From Streptosporangium brasiliense (lineage in GTDB: Bacteria > Actinomycetota > Actinomycetes > Streptosporangiales > Streptosporangiaceae), in NCBI RefSeq assembly GCF_030811595.1, contig NZ_JAUSRB010000001.1, positions 868,001 through 932,000 of the forward strand: DNA of 64,000 nucleotides, written 5' to 3'. Positions 1-8,296 of this stretch are shown here, piece after piece; position 1 is the first letter of the stretch, and each line of letters opens with the position of its first letter. The notes under the pieces are model-generated. The model had not been told where the DNA came from, made no database searches, and saw only the letters and a list, made by a program, of their open reading frames with translations. The position numbers and the translations under genes were made by a program.

Positions 1-135
1 CACCTCCCACCAGGCGTAGGCGTCCTCGGCGGAGGTGCCTCCCGCCCACAGCACGGGCAGGCACACAGCCGCCCACAGCAGGGTCTCCGTGAGCACGTGA
101 TACCGGCTGATCCGGTCAGCCGCCGACTTCCTCAT
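1..135 (-). CDS. partial small membrane protein, C-terminus beyond window edge
   Basis: The first 45 codons of a leftward gene are visible, from an ATG at 135 to the window edge. The N-terminus is basic (MRKSAADR), followed by a hydrophobic segment at about residues 14-33 (VLTETLLWAAVCLPVLWAGG), as in a signal anchor or first transmembrane helix. The ribosome site is weak. No family can be recognised from this fragment. It is divergent from the AIM24 gene. Confidence 0.45.
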   Translation of the reverse strand, partial: MRKSAADRISRYHVLTETLLWAAVCLPVLWAGGTSAEDAYAWWEV

Positions 136-351
136 CCGGTTGACGCTACCCAGTCGCCAGGGGGCGGCTCCACCGCCGGAAGTCAGGCAGGGCTCGGCGG
201 CACCGGTCCCTTCCCCACCGGTCCGTGGGGGCGGGCCTCACCGGTCTGTAGGGTCGGTCCCACCGGCGCGGGCGGGGAACCCACACCCGGCCCCGTTCGT
301 CACTTCTCATGCGGTCTCCTGCGGCTCCTCGACGATGAAAGGCCTCACCCC

Positions 352-1020
352 GTGCGTAGCTCGTTCTTCGGAAACCTGGACCAGGGCCAGGTCCCCGGCC
401 ACTTCGCCCTGCAGAACTCCAAGATGCTGCGGGTGCAGCTCAACGGGGAGGTGCTGGCGCGGCAGGGGTCGATGGTCGCCTTCCAGGGGCAGATGGACTT
501 CGATTACGAGGGGTCCGGCGGGGTCGGGCGGTTCCTGAAGAAGATGGTCACCGGTGAGGGCGCGCCGCTGATGCGGGTCCGCGGGCAGGGCGCGCTCTTC
601 GTGGCCAACAACGCCGACGACGTGCACCTGTTCTATCTGGAGAACGAGGCCATCACCGTCAACGGGACCAACCTGCTGGCCTTCGACCCGCAGCTCGCCT
701 GGGACATCCAGCGGCTGCAGGGCGCCGGCATCGCCACCGGCGGCCTGTTCAACACCACGGTCCAGGGCACCGGCTGGGTGGCGGTCACCGCGCACGGCGC
801 GCCGGTGCTGCTCGACACCTCCTACGCGCCGACCTTCGCCGACAGCCAGTCCGCGGTCTGCTGGAGCGCCGGGCTGCGGGTGGGCGTCAACCGCACCCTC
901 AAGGCGGGGGCGCTCATCGGGCGGGGGAGCGGCGAGGCCGCGCAGCTCGCCTTCCAGGGGCAGGGCTTCGTCCTGGTCCAGGCCAGCGAGGGCCCGATCG
1001 TCCCGCAGTCCAACGGCTGA
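352..1020 (+). CDS. AIM24 family protein
   Basis: A 222-residue protein of the AIM24 (TerD-like β-sandwich) family. It is rich in short β-strand repeats ending in glycines, such as LKKMVTGEGAPLMRVRGQG, VANNADDVHLFYLENE and GTGWVAVTAHG, which is typical of the fold. The upstream open frame reaches back to 97 but its residues look non-coding. GTG at 352 is preceded by an AAGG about 8 bases upstream and begins just before the conserved FFGNLDQGQ stretch. Actinobacterial members have no settled function; the mitochondrial namesake affects membrane organisation. It stands alone, followed by a possible hairpin terminator. Confidence 0.85.
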   Translation: MRSSFFGNLDQGQVPGHFALQNSKMLRVQLNGEVLARQGSMVAFQGQMDFDYEGSGGVGRFLKKMVTGEGAPLMRVRGQGALFVANNADDVHLFYLENEAITVNGTNLLAFDPQLAWDIQRLQGAGIATGGLFNTTVQGTGWVAVTAHGAPVLLDTSYAPTFADSQSAVCWSAGLRVGVNRTLKAGALIGRGSGEAAQLAFQGQGFVLVQASEGPIVPQSNG

Positions 1021-1028
1021 CCCGCGCG

Positions 1029-1087
1029 GCGGGGCGCTCCTCCTTCTTTTGGAGAGCTTTGCCGGCACGAGCTATAAGGCGCCCCGC
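1029..1087 (+). terminator. possible long-loop hairpin after the AIM24 gene
   Basis: Nine-base arms GCGGGGCGC (1029-1037) and GCGCCCCGC (1079-1087) pair perfectly about 9 bases after the stop at 1020. The loop is long (41 bases) and no T-run follows, so this is a weak candidate. Confidence 0.35.
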
Positions 1088-1189
1088 GGTGGACAGGGAC
1101 TCCCTGTGTGTCGATGATCGCGTCTCCCCGGTCGCCGGACGGTCCGCGCCGCCCCGGCCGAGGGGCCTTTTCGAGGACGGGGCAACCCC

Positions 1190-1387
1190 ATGACTGAGAG
1201 CGACCCGGAGAGCACCTCCCCCGAACCCCCGGCCCAGGTGCCGGACGACCGGGCGGACGCCGCCGGCGCCGGAGCCCCCACCGGCATAGATCCCGAGGGT
1301 CCCGAGCCGCACATCCCCGACGACCGCAAGGGCGTCGCCGGATCCGAGGCGTGGCATCCCGAGGACCGGGGCGACGACGGGGGGTGA
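1190..1387 (+). CDS. small acidic, probably disordered protein
   Basis: 65 residues dominated by Asp, Glu, Pro and Gly with no hydrophobic core, so probably disordered. A degenerate internal repeat is visible: PDDRADAAG near residue 18 and PDDRKGVAG near residue 43. The ATG at 1190 has only a weak GGACGGGG upstream. It is followed closely by a strong symmetric hairpin, which supports a real transcription unit ending here. Function unknown. Confidence 0.5.
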   Translation: MTESDPESTSPEPPAQVPDDRADAAGAGAPTGIDPEGPEPHIPDDRKGVAGSEAWHPEDRGDDGG

Positions 1388-1415
1388 CCGCCGCTCCGGC
1401 GGGCCCGGCCGATCA

Positions 1416-1466
1416 CGCGGACGGCCCGCCGTACCCGGGGAGTCCGAGTACGGCGGGCCGTCCGCG
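1416..1466. terminator. bidirectional hairpin terminator
   Basis: Perfect 19-base arms at 1416-1434 and 1448-1466 enclose a 13-base loop. The hairpin sits between the rightward small gene ending at 1387 and the leftward DUF6766 gene ending at 1515, so it can terminate both. Confidence 0.85.
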
Positions 1467-1514
1467 CGGTGCCGGCCCGCCGGCGGGGCGGTGTCGGGCC
1501 GCGGCCGGTCCGGG

Positions 1515-2189
1515 TCAGCCCTCGACGTCGGTCTCCCGGTGCGGAGCGCCGACGGGTTTGGACTCGGGCGATCCGCGCTGGCGCAGGTAGATGGAGAAGA
1601 CGACCATCGACAGCACGGCCAGCAGCTCCGACTGCCAGTTCTGCAGGGTGCGGTCCCAGAAGTCGCCCGAGGTGACGTAGCCGCCCCAGCTCAGGGGGTC
1701 CTGCAACTGGGCGAGCTGCTGCTCGTTGTAACTCGCCCGGCCGGCCACCGACTGGCCCAGCCACGACAGCACGAAGATCACGCCCATCAGCGCGCCGAGG
1801 GAGTTGCCGTACAGCGTCTGCCGGAGCCCGGTCGCCCTGGCCCACTGCGGGCTGCCGGGCTCGGCGTGCCGTCCGGTCTTCTGCTCGGCGTCGCTCCCCC
1901 CGCCTTCATCGCCGGGCTTCTTCGACTCCGGGGAGCCCCGCTGCACCAGCCAGACCGTGGCGAGGATGAACAGCAGGAACTGCAGATACTCCGACTGCCA
2001 GTTCTCCGCGACGTCGACGGCGAAGTCGGAGGAGGTGACGTAGTGCAGCCAGGAGATCGGCTCGGCCCCCTCGCTGAGCCGCTGGTCGTTGGCGGCGGCG
2101 TTCCCCGCGAAGGACTGGCCGAGCAGCGCCAGCAGGAAGGTGATCAGGAAGAACAGGCTGAGGCTGTTCTCCTTGACGAATCGTTTCAT
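1515..2189 (-). CDS. DUF6766 family membrane protein
   Basis: 224 residues recognisable as the actinobacterial DUF6766 family. The protein is an internal duplication. Each half has a hydrophobic helix ending in (L/W)LGQS(F/V)AG (residues about 10-30 and 125-150), a YVTS(S/G)DF motif, a WQSE(Y/L)LQ/LA motif, a second helix, and the exit sequence QRGSPESK (near 85 and 210). Four membrane helices are likely. ATG at 2189 follows a GGGAGA site. It is the last gene of a three-gene leftward operon with the 27-residue peptide and the lipoprotein. Function unknown. Confidence 0.85.
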   Translation of the reverse strand: MKRFVKENSLSLFFLITFLLALLGQSFAGNAAANDQRLSEGAEPISWLHYVTSSDFAVDVAENWQSEYLQFLLFILATVWLVQRGSPESKKPGDEGGGSDAEQKTGRHAEPGSPQWARATGLRQTLYGNSLGALMGVIFVLSWLGQSVAGRASYNEQQLAQLQDPLSWGGYVTSGDFWDRTLQNWQSELLAVLSMVVFSIYLRQRGSPESKPVGAPHRETDVEG

Positions 2190-2199
2190 GAGCGTCTCC

Positions 2200-2283
2200 C
2201 TAGCGCTGCAGCAGGCCGACGGCGAAGACGTAGATCAGGCCGACCACGACGACGGTGAGGGTCGTGGCGAACATGACGCGCAT
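2200..2283 (-). CDS. 27-residue single-pass membrane peptide
   Basis: ATG at 2283 encodes 27 residues: a short MRVMFATT start, one hydrophobic helix (LTVVVVGLIYVFAVGLL) and a QR end. A strong GGAGG lies 6 bases upstream, inside the end of the lipoprotein gene, and the ATG begins one base after that gene's stop. The next gene starts 10 bases after this stop. This spacing suggests translational coupling and a genuine small protein, perhaps a partner of the DUF6766 protein. No family recognised. Confidence 0.65.
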   Translation of the reverse strand: MRVMFATTLTVVVVGLIYVFAVGLLQR

Positions 2284-2284
2284 G

Positions 2285-2674
2285 TCAGGCCTCCACTTCG
2301 CAGCGGTAGGGCAGGTCGCCGCGGGGCCGGCAGCCCGCGCCGCGCACCAGCCAGCCATGGGGGAAGCGGTGCAGGAAGACGGTGTCCCGGGTGAGCCGCA
2401 CCTGGGCCTCGTCGCCCCAGATGTCGACCTCGCGCGGCTGCCCACCGGGCAGATCGAGGTCGAGGACGGCCTTGGCGCAGGTCTGGCCCCCCGTCCGCAG
2501 GCTCTCGGCCGCCTTCGGTGCCAGCAGCGCGCAGGCCCGCTCACCCTGGCGGCTGTGGAGGGCGGCGTAGAAGCGCGTCACCGCCTGCTCGGCGGGTTCT
2601 TTCTCCGCGGCCGCGCAACCGGCCAGCCCCGTCACCACCGCGGCCAGCGCCACCAGCGTGATTGGAGTCTTCAT
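2285..2674 (-). CDS. lipoprotein with NTF2-like fold, probable
   Basis: 129 residues. A signal peptide (MKTPITLVALAAVVTGLAGC) ends in the lipobox LAGC, so the mature protein should be lipid-anchored outside the membrane. The rest (AEQAVTRFYAALHSRQGERACALLAPKAAESL, then a Cys-rich C-terminal half) resembles the small NTF2-like/DUF4878 lipoproteins. Four further cysteines could form disulfides. It is the first gene of the operon with the 27-residue peptide and DUF6766. Confidence 0.75.
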   Translation of the reverse strand: MKTPITLVALAAVVTGLAGCAAAEKEPAEQAVTRFYAALHSRQGERACALLAPKAAESLRTGGQTCAKAVLDLDLPGGQPREVDIWGDEAQVRLTRDTVFLHRFPHGWLVRGAGCRPRGDLPYRCEVEA

Positions 2675-2708
2675 CCGTCCCTGCTTCCCCCCTCGACGCA
2701 GAATTCAC

Positions 2709-2725
2709 CCGGATCGGGGATCCGG
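2709..2725 (-). terminator. small hairpin after glycosyltransferase gene
   Basis: Seven-base perfect arms CCGGATC and GATCCGG with a GGG loop lie about 30 bases beyond the leftward stop at 2755, ahead of the lipoprotein start. This is a short stem and a weak candidate. Confidence 0.35.
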
Positions 2726-2754
2726 CCGCCCGGGGGGGGCGGGGCCGCGGCGCC

Positions 2755-3714
2755 TCAGCGTCCGACGGCCCCGGCGAGGACGCGGTCCCAGTCGGCCAGG
2801 AAGCGTCCGAGGCCGTAACGCGCGAGCGCGGCGGCGCGGGCGGCCTTCCCGCACTGCCGGGCTCTGGCGGGGTCGGTGACGAAGGACTCCAGTGCGGCGG
2901 TGAGGGTGGCGACGCGGGTCGAGATCACCCCCGCCTCCGGCGGCACCGCCTCCACGGCCTCGGTGGCGGCCAGCGCCACGACGGGCATGCCGAGCAGCAT
3001 GGCCTCGATCAGGGAGAGACCGAGCGAGGTCCACCGGTAGGGGTGCAGGTAGACGCGCCGCCGGGCGAGCTCGGCGTGCATCGCCTCCTGGGGCAGGTTC
3101 TCGAAGGTCCCGAAGGGGAAGCGGAGCCGGTGCGGCAGGCCGGTGACCTTCATGCCGAAGACGTCGATCGGGGCAGCGGAGGCGAGTCTGGGCAGCAGGT
3201 CGGTCCCGGCGACCCGCTCGCGCCGGATGGGCTCGTTGACCACGACGCCGGCCCGCGGCAGCTCGCCCGTGTAGCGGTGGCCGGGGTCGACGACGCCGTG
3301 CTCGACGACCTGGGTGGGCGCCCTGCCGGAGTCCCAGAACAGGTCGTTGAAGTGGGTGACGTGGATCAGCGGGATGTCGTCGCGGCCGGCCAGTGGGTGG
3401 CGGGTGCCGGGGGCGTCGCCGGCCGGCGCGTTGTGCTCGACGTATACGGCGGGCAGGTCCCGGCCCGGGCGGCGGCCCAGCCAGCGCCGGACGAGCTCCA
3501 GCTCGTGGGGGCGCTGCAGTACGACCAGGTCGACCTCCTCGCCGTGGAGCCGGTCCCACGGCACCTCGCGCACGCCGGCGGGCCAGGGGTAGGTCCGGGC
3601 CCGGCCGCGCCCGTCGGGGCCGCGGCCGGGGACGAGCGGCACGAGATAGTCGTGGGCGCCCTGCACGAACGCCGTCGTCCAGGACCCGTGCACGTGCCAG
3701 AGCAGGACCCTCAC
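2755..3714 (-). CDS. glycosyltransferase (GT4/GT1-like)
   Basis: 319 residues, GT-B-like. The N-terminal VRVLLWHVHGSW suits the first Rossmann strand, and the C-terminal donor domain carries HPYRWTSLGLSLIEAMLLGMPVVALAATEA (about 230-260), a degenerate form of the GT4 E-x7-E region. GTG at 3712-3714 overlaps the TGA of the GmhB-type gene, so the two are coupled. The donor is probably a nucleotide sugar made by this cluster, but the acceptor cannot be read from sequence. It forms the end of the leftward arm of the heptose/carbamoyl glycan cluster. Confidence 0.75.
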   Translation of the reverse strand: MRVLLWHVHGSWTTAFVQGAHDYLVPLVPGRGPDGRGRARTYPWPAGVREVPWDRLHGEEVDLVVLQRPHELELVRRWLGRRPGRDLPAVYVEHNAPAGDAPGTRHPLAGRDDIPLIHVTHFNDLFWDSGRAPTQVVEHGVVDPGHRYTGELPRAGVVVNEPIRRERVAGTDLLPRLASAAPIDVFGMKVTGLPHRLRFPFGTFENLPQEAMHAELARRRVYLHPYRWTSLGLSLIEAMLLGMPVVALAATEAVEAVPPEAGVISTRVATLTAALESFVTDPARARQCGKAARAAALARYGLGRFLADWDRVLAGAVGR

Positions 3715-4439
3715 CGCAGGGCTCCGGCGTCCGAACGGCCCCCGCCCCTGGCCTGGGGCGGACCGCCCGCCGTGCCGGTCCGGGCCGTGCGGTTCACCGT
3801 GGCGGTCCGGGGTGTCTCGCCCAGGGGGCCGGTCCCGGGCGGCGGATCGCCCGCCGTGCCGGTCCGTGGTGTCCCGCCCGCCGTGCCGGTCCGGGCCGTG
3901 CCGTTCACCGTGGCGCCTCCGAGCACCAGGTCCACGGCGGCGGCGAGATCGCCGGCCACCTCCGTGGCGGCCGTGATCTCGCCGGGCAGCGTCCGCGGGG
4001 TGGGGACGAGGACGCCCCGGGCCCCGGCCGCCTGGGCGGCCTCCACGTCCCGGCCGATGTCCCCGATGACCACGCAGTCGCGGGCGTCCACGCCGAGCGC
4101 CGCCGCCGCCCGCAGCACCAGCCCGGGAGCCGGCTTGCGGCATCCGCACCCGTCGTTCTCGCCGTGCGGGCACACCACCCAGACGTCGAACGGGCCCAGC
4201 AGCTCCTCCACCCGCGCGTTGACGGCGCGCAGCTCCTCGGCGCCGATGAGCCCCCGGGCCACCCCGGACTGGTTGGTGACCACGCCGACCGGCACGCCCG
4301 CCCGACGGACCCGGTCGACCGCGGAGCGGGCTCCGGGCACGGGCTCCACCCGGCCGGGGTCGCGGTTGTAGGGGACGTCCACGATCAGGGTGCCGTCGCG
4401 GTCGAACAGGACGGCGGCGGGATGTCGGCGGCTCGGCAC
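3711..4439 (-). CDS. gmhB: D-glycero-D-manno-heptose-1,7-bisphosphate 7-phosphatase-like HAD
   Basis: 242 residues. HAD phosphatase motifs of the GmhB/histidinol-phosphatase type: LFDRDGTLI (motif 1), VVTNQSG (motif 2), a zinc-loop like CPHGENDGCGCRKP, and VIGDIGRDVEAAQAAG (motif 3). It should remove the 7-phosphate from heptose bisphosphate, the step between the two HldE reactions. GTG at 4439 has GGAG six bases upstream; an alternative GTG at 4490 with GGAGG would add 17 residues. The last about 60 residues are a low-complexity Thr/Gly/Arg tail containing a repeated NGTARTGTAGG-like unit, beyond the normal family length of about 180. Its stop overlaps the glycosyltransferase start. Confidence 0.8.
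   Translation of the reverse strand: MPSRRHPAAVLFDRDGTLIVDVPYNRDPGRVEPVPGARSAVDRVRRAGVPVGVVTNQSGVARGLIGAEELRAVNARVEELLGPFDVWVVCPHGENDGCGCRKPAPGLVLRAAAALGVDARDCVVIGDIGRDVEAAQAAGARGVLVPTPRTLPGEITAATEVAGDLAAAVDLVLGGATVNGTARTGTAGGTPRTGTAGDPPPGTGPLGETPRTATVNRTARTGTAGGPPQARGGGRSDAGALR
3763..3915. repeat. 42-base direct repeat inside the phosphatase tail
   Basis: Two 42-base copies at 3763-3804 and 3874-3915 differ at one base, and a shorter partial copy lies between them near 3848. All are in the 3' coding part of the GmhB-type gene and encode its Thr/Gly-rich tail. Confidence 0.7.
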
Positions 4440-4507
4440 GGGCGTCTCCAGTGTGTCTCTCGTCAACGGGCTCGCCGCCCTGCGGGCCACTGAACAAGCC
4501 CTCCAAA

Positions 4508-4626
4508 ATGTTACAGAGCGTGACATATGACGATATGCAGGTCTCTTACCAGGACTTTTCCCCGTTCTTTTGTTTTGAGAATCGCTTCTCTCGGTAGTTA
4601 ACCAGTTACACACGAGAGGCGAATCC
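4508..4626. promoter_or_regulatory. divergent promoter region of the glycan cluster
   Basis: The 187 bases between the phosphatase and carbamoyltransferase starts are clearly AT-richer than the surroundings. A CATAT-gacg-ATATG inverted repeat lies at 4524-4537. A leftward -10-like TAACAT lies at 4513-4508. A GAGAGG precedes the rightward ATG at 4627. No convincing -35 is visible for either direction. Confidence 0.5.
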
Positions 4627-6258
4627 ATGAGATTTCTCGGGATAAACGCGATCTTCCATGACCCCGCGGCGGCGCTGGTGGTCGACGGAGAAGTCGTCGC
4701 GGCCGCGGAGGAGGAGCGGTTCAGCCGCCGCAAGCACGGCAAGCGTCCGGTCCCCTTCTCCGCCTGGGAACTGCCCGAGCGCGCCGCCGCCTGGTGCCTG
4801 GAGCGGGCCGGTCTGCGCCCGGAGGATCTCGACGCCGTCGCCTACTCCTACGACCCTGACCTGGTGCGCCCCGGCCTGCAGGGCCTCGACGAGGGCTGGG
4901 AGGACCTGCGCACCACCTACGCCCGCCGGGCCCCGGCCTTCCTGGCCACCGCCCTTCCGGGGCTGGACTCCGCCCAGGTCCGCTACGTGCCCCACCACGT
5001 CGCGCACGCGGCCTCGGCGGGCCTGGCCGCGCCGTACCGGGACTCGGCGGTGCTGGTCTGCGACGGGCGGGGAGAGGCGGTCTCGCACCTGGCCGGGCAC
5101 TACCGGGACGGAGAGTTGACCGTGCTGGCCGCCCAGGAGCTGCCGCACTCGCTCGGGCTGATGTACGAGGAGGTCACCGAGCACCTGGGGTTCCTGCGCT
5201 CCAGCGACGAGTACAAGGTCATGGCCCTGGCCTCCTACGGAGAGCCGCGCCACCTGGGAGAGCTGCGCGAGCTGATCTACCCCACCGATGACGGCGGCTT
5301 CCGGGTCGAGCCGGTCGACTGGAGCGGCTACGCCAAGGCGCTGGGCAGGGGCGAGCCCTGGACCGAGGAGCACGCCGACCTCGCGGCGAGTGTCCAGACA
5401 CGGCTGGAGGAGGTGCTGCTCGACCTCGCCAGGTGGCTGCACGGGCGTACCGGCGACCGGTCCCTGACCATGGCCGGGGGCGTGGCGCTCAACTGCGTCG
5501 CCAACACGCGGCTGCTGGCCGAGGGGCCCTTCGAGCGGCTCTGGGTGCAGCCCGCGGCGGGCGACGCGGGCACCGCGCTCGGCGGGGCGCTGCACCTGGC
5601 ACGGACCTTCGGCGAGCCGGCCGCGCCGATGCCGGGGGCCGACCTCGGCCGGAGCTGGAGCGACGGGGAGCTGGCCGCGTGGCTCGAGGCGGCGCGCGTG
5701 CCGTACGAGCGCCCCGCCGACCTGGCCGCCGCGGTGGCGGCGGACCTCGCCGCCGACCGCATCGTGGCCTGGTTCCAGGGCCGCAGCGAGTACGGCCCGC
5801 GCGCGCTCGGCCGCCGCTCGCTGCTGGCCCACCCCGGGCGGGCCGCCAACACCGAACGGCTGAACGCCGTCAAGGGCCGCGAGCAGTTCCGCCCGATCGC
5901 CCCGATGGTGCTCGCCGAACGGGCTGAGGAGATCTTCGAAAGGGGCCCGATCCCCAGCCCCTACATGCTCTTCGTGCACGACGTGCGGCCCGCCTGGCGC
6001 GACCGCATCCCGGCCGTCGTGCACGTCGACGGCACGGCCCGGGTCCAGACCGTGGACCGGGTGGCCGAACCGCTGCTGGCCCGGATGCTGGCGGAGTTCG
6101 AGGCGCGCACCGGGGTGCCGGTGGTGGTCAACACCAGCCTGAACACGGCGGGACGGCCCATGGTCGACGACCCCCGCGACGCCCTGGAGTGCTTCGGCTC
6201 CGCGCCGGTCGACGTGCTGACCCTGGGGCCCTACCTGATCCGCAGGTACGCCTCATGA
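4627..6258 (+). CDS. carbamoyltransferase, NodU/CmcH/TobZ family
   Basis: 543 residues, normal for the family. It should transfer a carbamoyl group from carbamoyl phosphate (via carbamoyl-adenylate) to a sugar hydroxyl. The N-terminal Kae1-like domain has the metal-binding HHVAHAASAG (about 123-132). The ASKHA core has GGVALNCVANTRL (about 284) and the C-terminal YrdC-like part has YGPRALGRRSLLAHP (about 389) and NTSLNTAG (about 501). ATG at 4627 follows GAGAGGCG. It is the first gene of the rightward arm and its stop overlaps the next ATG. Context predicts a carbamoylated heptose or other sugar in the product. Confidence 0.92.
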   Translation: MRFLGINAIFHDPAAALVVDGEVVAAAEEERFSRRKHGKRPVPFSAWELPERAAAWCLERAGLRPEDLDAVAYSYDPDLVRPGLQGLDEGWEDLRTTYARRAPAFLATALPGLDSAQVRYVPHHVAHAASAGLAAPYRDSAVLVCDGRGEAVSHLAGHYRDGELTVLAAQELPHSLGLMYEEVTEHLGFLRSSDEYKVMALASYGEPRHLGELRELIYPTDDGGFRVEPVDWSGYAKALGRGEPWTEEHADLAASVQTRLEEVLLDLARWLHGRTGDRSLTMAGGVALNCVANTRLLAEGPFERLWVQPAAGDAGTALGGALHLARTFGEPAAPMPGADLGRSWSDGELAAWLEAARVPYERPADLAAAVAADLAADRIVAWFQGRSEYGPRALGRRSLLAHPGRAANTERLNAVKGREQFRPIAPMVLAERAEEIFERGPIPSPYMLFVHDVRPAWRDRIPAVVHVDGTARVQTVDRVAEPLLARMLAEFEARTGVPVVVNTSLNTAGRPMVDDPRDALECFGSAPVDVLTLGPYLIRRYAS

Positions 6259-7223
6259 TCACCGTGGTGATCCCCACGATCGGCCGTCCCGGCCTCGACA
6301 CCGTCCTCGCCGCGCTGGACCCGGCGCTGGAGGTCATCGTGGTCGACGACCGTCCGGGGCGCGGTGGGGCCCGCGCCGCCTCCGGCGCGCGGGTCGCGCG
6401 GGCTCTTGGCGGCGAGGGGCCGGCGGGCGGCCGGATCCGGGTGCTCCGCACCGGCGGGCGGGGGCCGGCCGCCGCCCGCAACGCCGGGTGGCGGGCCGCG
6501 CGGACGCCGTGGATCGCCTTCCTGGACGACGACGTGGTGCCCCAGCCCGGCTGGGCGGAGGCCCTCCGCGCCGACCTGGCCGGGCTGCCCGAGGAGGTGG
6601 CCGGGAGTCAGGGGCGCATCGAGGTGCCGCTGCCGGCCGGCCGGAGGCTCACCGACGCGGAGCGGAACACCTCGGGGCTGGCGGAGGCCCGCTGGATCAC
6701 CGCCGACATGGCCTACCGGCGCACCGCGCTGGAGCGGACGGGCGGTTTCGACGAGCGCTTCCCCCGCGCCTACCGGGAGGACGCCGACCTCGCGCTGCGG
6801 ATGTTCGCGGCCGGATACCGATTGGTCAGAGGCGGGCGGGTCACCCGGCACCCGTTCCGCGACGACGGCCCGTGGGCCAGCGTCCGCTTGCAGCGCGGCA
6901 ACGCCGACGACGCGCTCATGCGCCGCGTGCACGGCCCCGGCTGGCGGGCCGCCATCGGCGGCGCGCCCGGCCGGCTGCGCAGGCACGCCCTGGTCACCGG
7001 GCTCGGCGCGCTCGCGGCCGTGCTGTGGGCGGTGCGGCCGGGCCGGGCGGCCGCCGCGGCCGGAGCGGCGTGGGCGCTGCTCACGGCCGAGTTCGCCTGG
7101 GCCCGCATCGCACCGGGACCGCGCACGAGAGAGGAGATCCGGAGGATGATGGTCACGAGCGTGGTCATCCCGCCGGTGGCCTGCGCGCGCCGCCTCGCGG
7201 GAGAAGTGCGGGTCCGGAGATGA
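6255..7223 (+). CDS. GT2 family glycosyltransferase with C-terminal membrane segment
   Basis: 322 residues, GT-A fold. It begins MITVVIPTIGRPGLDTVLAAL. The nucleotide-sugar-binding acidic motif FLDDDVV is at about 90-96, and the acceptor-side EDADLALRMF at about 174 corresponds to the ED-x motif of the family. Residues about 245-285 are hydrophobic (ALVTGLGALAAVLWAV, AAAAGAAWALLTAEFAW), giving one or two membrane helices, so the enzyme probably works at the inner face of the membrane. ATG at 6255 overlaps the carbamoyltransferase stop, and its own stop overlaps the next start. Confidence 0.88.
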   Translation: MITVVIPTIGRPGLDTVLAALDPALEVIVVDDRPGRGGARAASGARVARALGGEGPAGGRIRVLRTGGRGPAAARNAGWRAARTPWIAFLDDDVVPQPGWAEALRADLAGLPEEVAGSQGRIEVPLPAGRRLTDAERNTSGLAEARWITADMAYRRTALERTGGFDERFPRAYREDADLALRMFAAGYRLVRGGRVTRHPFRDDGPWASVRLQRGNADDALMRRVHGPGWRAAIGGAPGRLRRHALVTGLGALAAVLWAVRPGRAAAAAGAAWALLTAEFAWARIAPGPRTREEIRRMMVTSVVIPPVACARRLAGEVRVRR

Positions 7224-8296
7224 CCGCCGGCACCGTCCTCGTCGTGCGCCCGGACAGCGCGGGCGACGTCCTGCTGGCCGGGCCCGCCGTCCGCGCGGTC
7301 GCCGAGGGGGCCAGGCAGGTCGTGCTGCTGGCCGGGCCGCACGGCCGTGCGGCCGCCGAGCTGCTGCCCGGCGTGTCCAGGGTGGTGGAGTGGCGGACGC
7401 CGTGGATCGACCCCAGCCCTCCGCCCATGACCGGCCCGCACGCCCTGCGGCTGATGCGGGCCGTCCAGGAGGCGGCGCCCGAGCTCGCGCTGGTCCTCAC
7501 CTCCTTCCACCAGTCGCCGCTGCCGATGGCCCTGCTGCTGAGGCTGGCGGGGACGCCGCGGATCGCCGCGATCTGCGCCGACTACCCCGGCTCGCTGCTC
7601 GACGTGCGGCACGTCGTCGACGAGGACGTGGACGTGCCGGAGGCGGAGCGCATGCTCGGGCTGGCCAGAGCCGCGGGGTTCGAGCTGCCACCCGGCGACG
7701 CCGGAGCGCTCGCCGTGCGGCGCCCGCTGCCCGAGGTCGGGCACCTGACGGGGCCGCCCGGCTACGTGGTCGTGCACCCGGGGGTCTCCGCCCCGGCCAG
7801 GGCATGGCCGGCGGAGAACTGGACGAGGACGGTCCACGACCTCGTCCGCGCGGGCTGGCGGGTCATGGTGACCGGCGGCCCGGGCGAGCGCGCGCTCACC
7901 GCGCGGGTGGCCGGCGGCCGGCCCGCTCCGGAGGTCGTCGACGGCGGCCACGTCTGGGAGTCCGTCGCCGACCTGGGCGGGCGGACCACCTTCGCCGAGC
8001 TCGCCGCGGTGCTCGCCGGGGCGAGCGTGGTGGTCGTGGCCAACACCGGCCCGGCGCACCTCGCCGCGGCCGTCGGCACCCCCGTGGTCAGCCTCTTCGC
8101 CCCCGTGGTCCCGGCCGCCCGCTGGGCGCCGTATGGCGTGCCCGCCGTGCTGCTCGGCGACCAGGACGCCCCGTGCCGGGGCAGCCGGGCCCGGGTGTGC
8201 CCGGTCCCCGGCCATCCCTGCCTGTCGTCCGTGCCGGTTGCCCGCGTCGTCGAGGCCGTCAACCACCTGGCGTCCGTGAAGGAGGTCGTCCATTGA
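7220..8296 (+). CDS. GT9 glycosyltransferase (heptosyltransferase family)
   Basis: 358 residues of the ADP-heptose:LPS heptosyltransferase family (WaaC/WaaF type). It starts with VLVVRPDSAGDVLLAGPAVRAV, the usual DxxGD(x)LLxxP motif. The donor domain has VVHPGVSAPARAWPAENW (about 185) and NTGPAHLAAAVGTPVVSLFAP (about 274). The neighbouring ADP-heptose genes make a heptosyl donor likely. ATG at 7220 overlaps the preceding TGA. No LPS is expected in this organism, so the acceptor is a different glycan or glycolipid. Confidence 0.88.
   Translation: MTAGTVLVVRPDSAGDVLLAGPAVRAVAEGARQVVLLAGPHGRAAAELLPGVSRVVEWRTPWIDPSPPPMTGPHALRLMRAVQEAAPELALVLTSFHQSPLPMALLLRLAGTPRIAAICADYPGSLLDVRHVVDEDVDVPEAERMLGLARAAGFELPPGDAGALAVRRPLPEVGHLTGPPGYVVVHPGVSAPARAWPAENWTRTVHDLVRAGWRVMVTGGPGERALTARVAGGRPAPEVVDGGHVWESVADLGGRTTFAELAAVLAGASVVVVANTGPAHLAAAVGTPVVSLFAPVVPAARWAPYGVPAVLLGDQDAPCRGSRARVCPVPGHPCLSSVPVARVVEAVNHLASVKEVVH

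Noticed and set aside
2662-4371. Long rightward open frame opposite the glycosyltransferase and GmhB genes
   Set aside because: No protein-like segments; the opposite strand has clear HAD and glycosyltransferase motifs.
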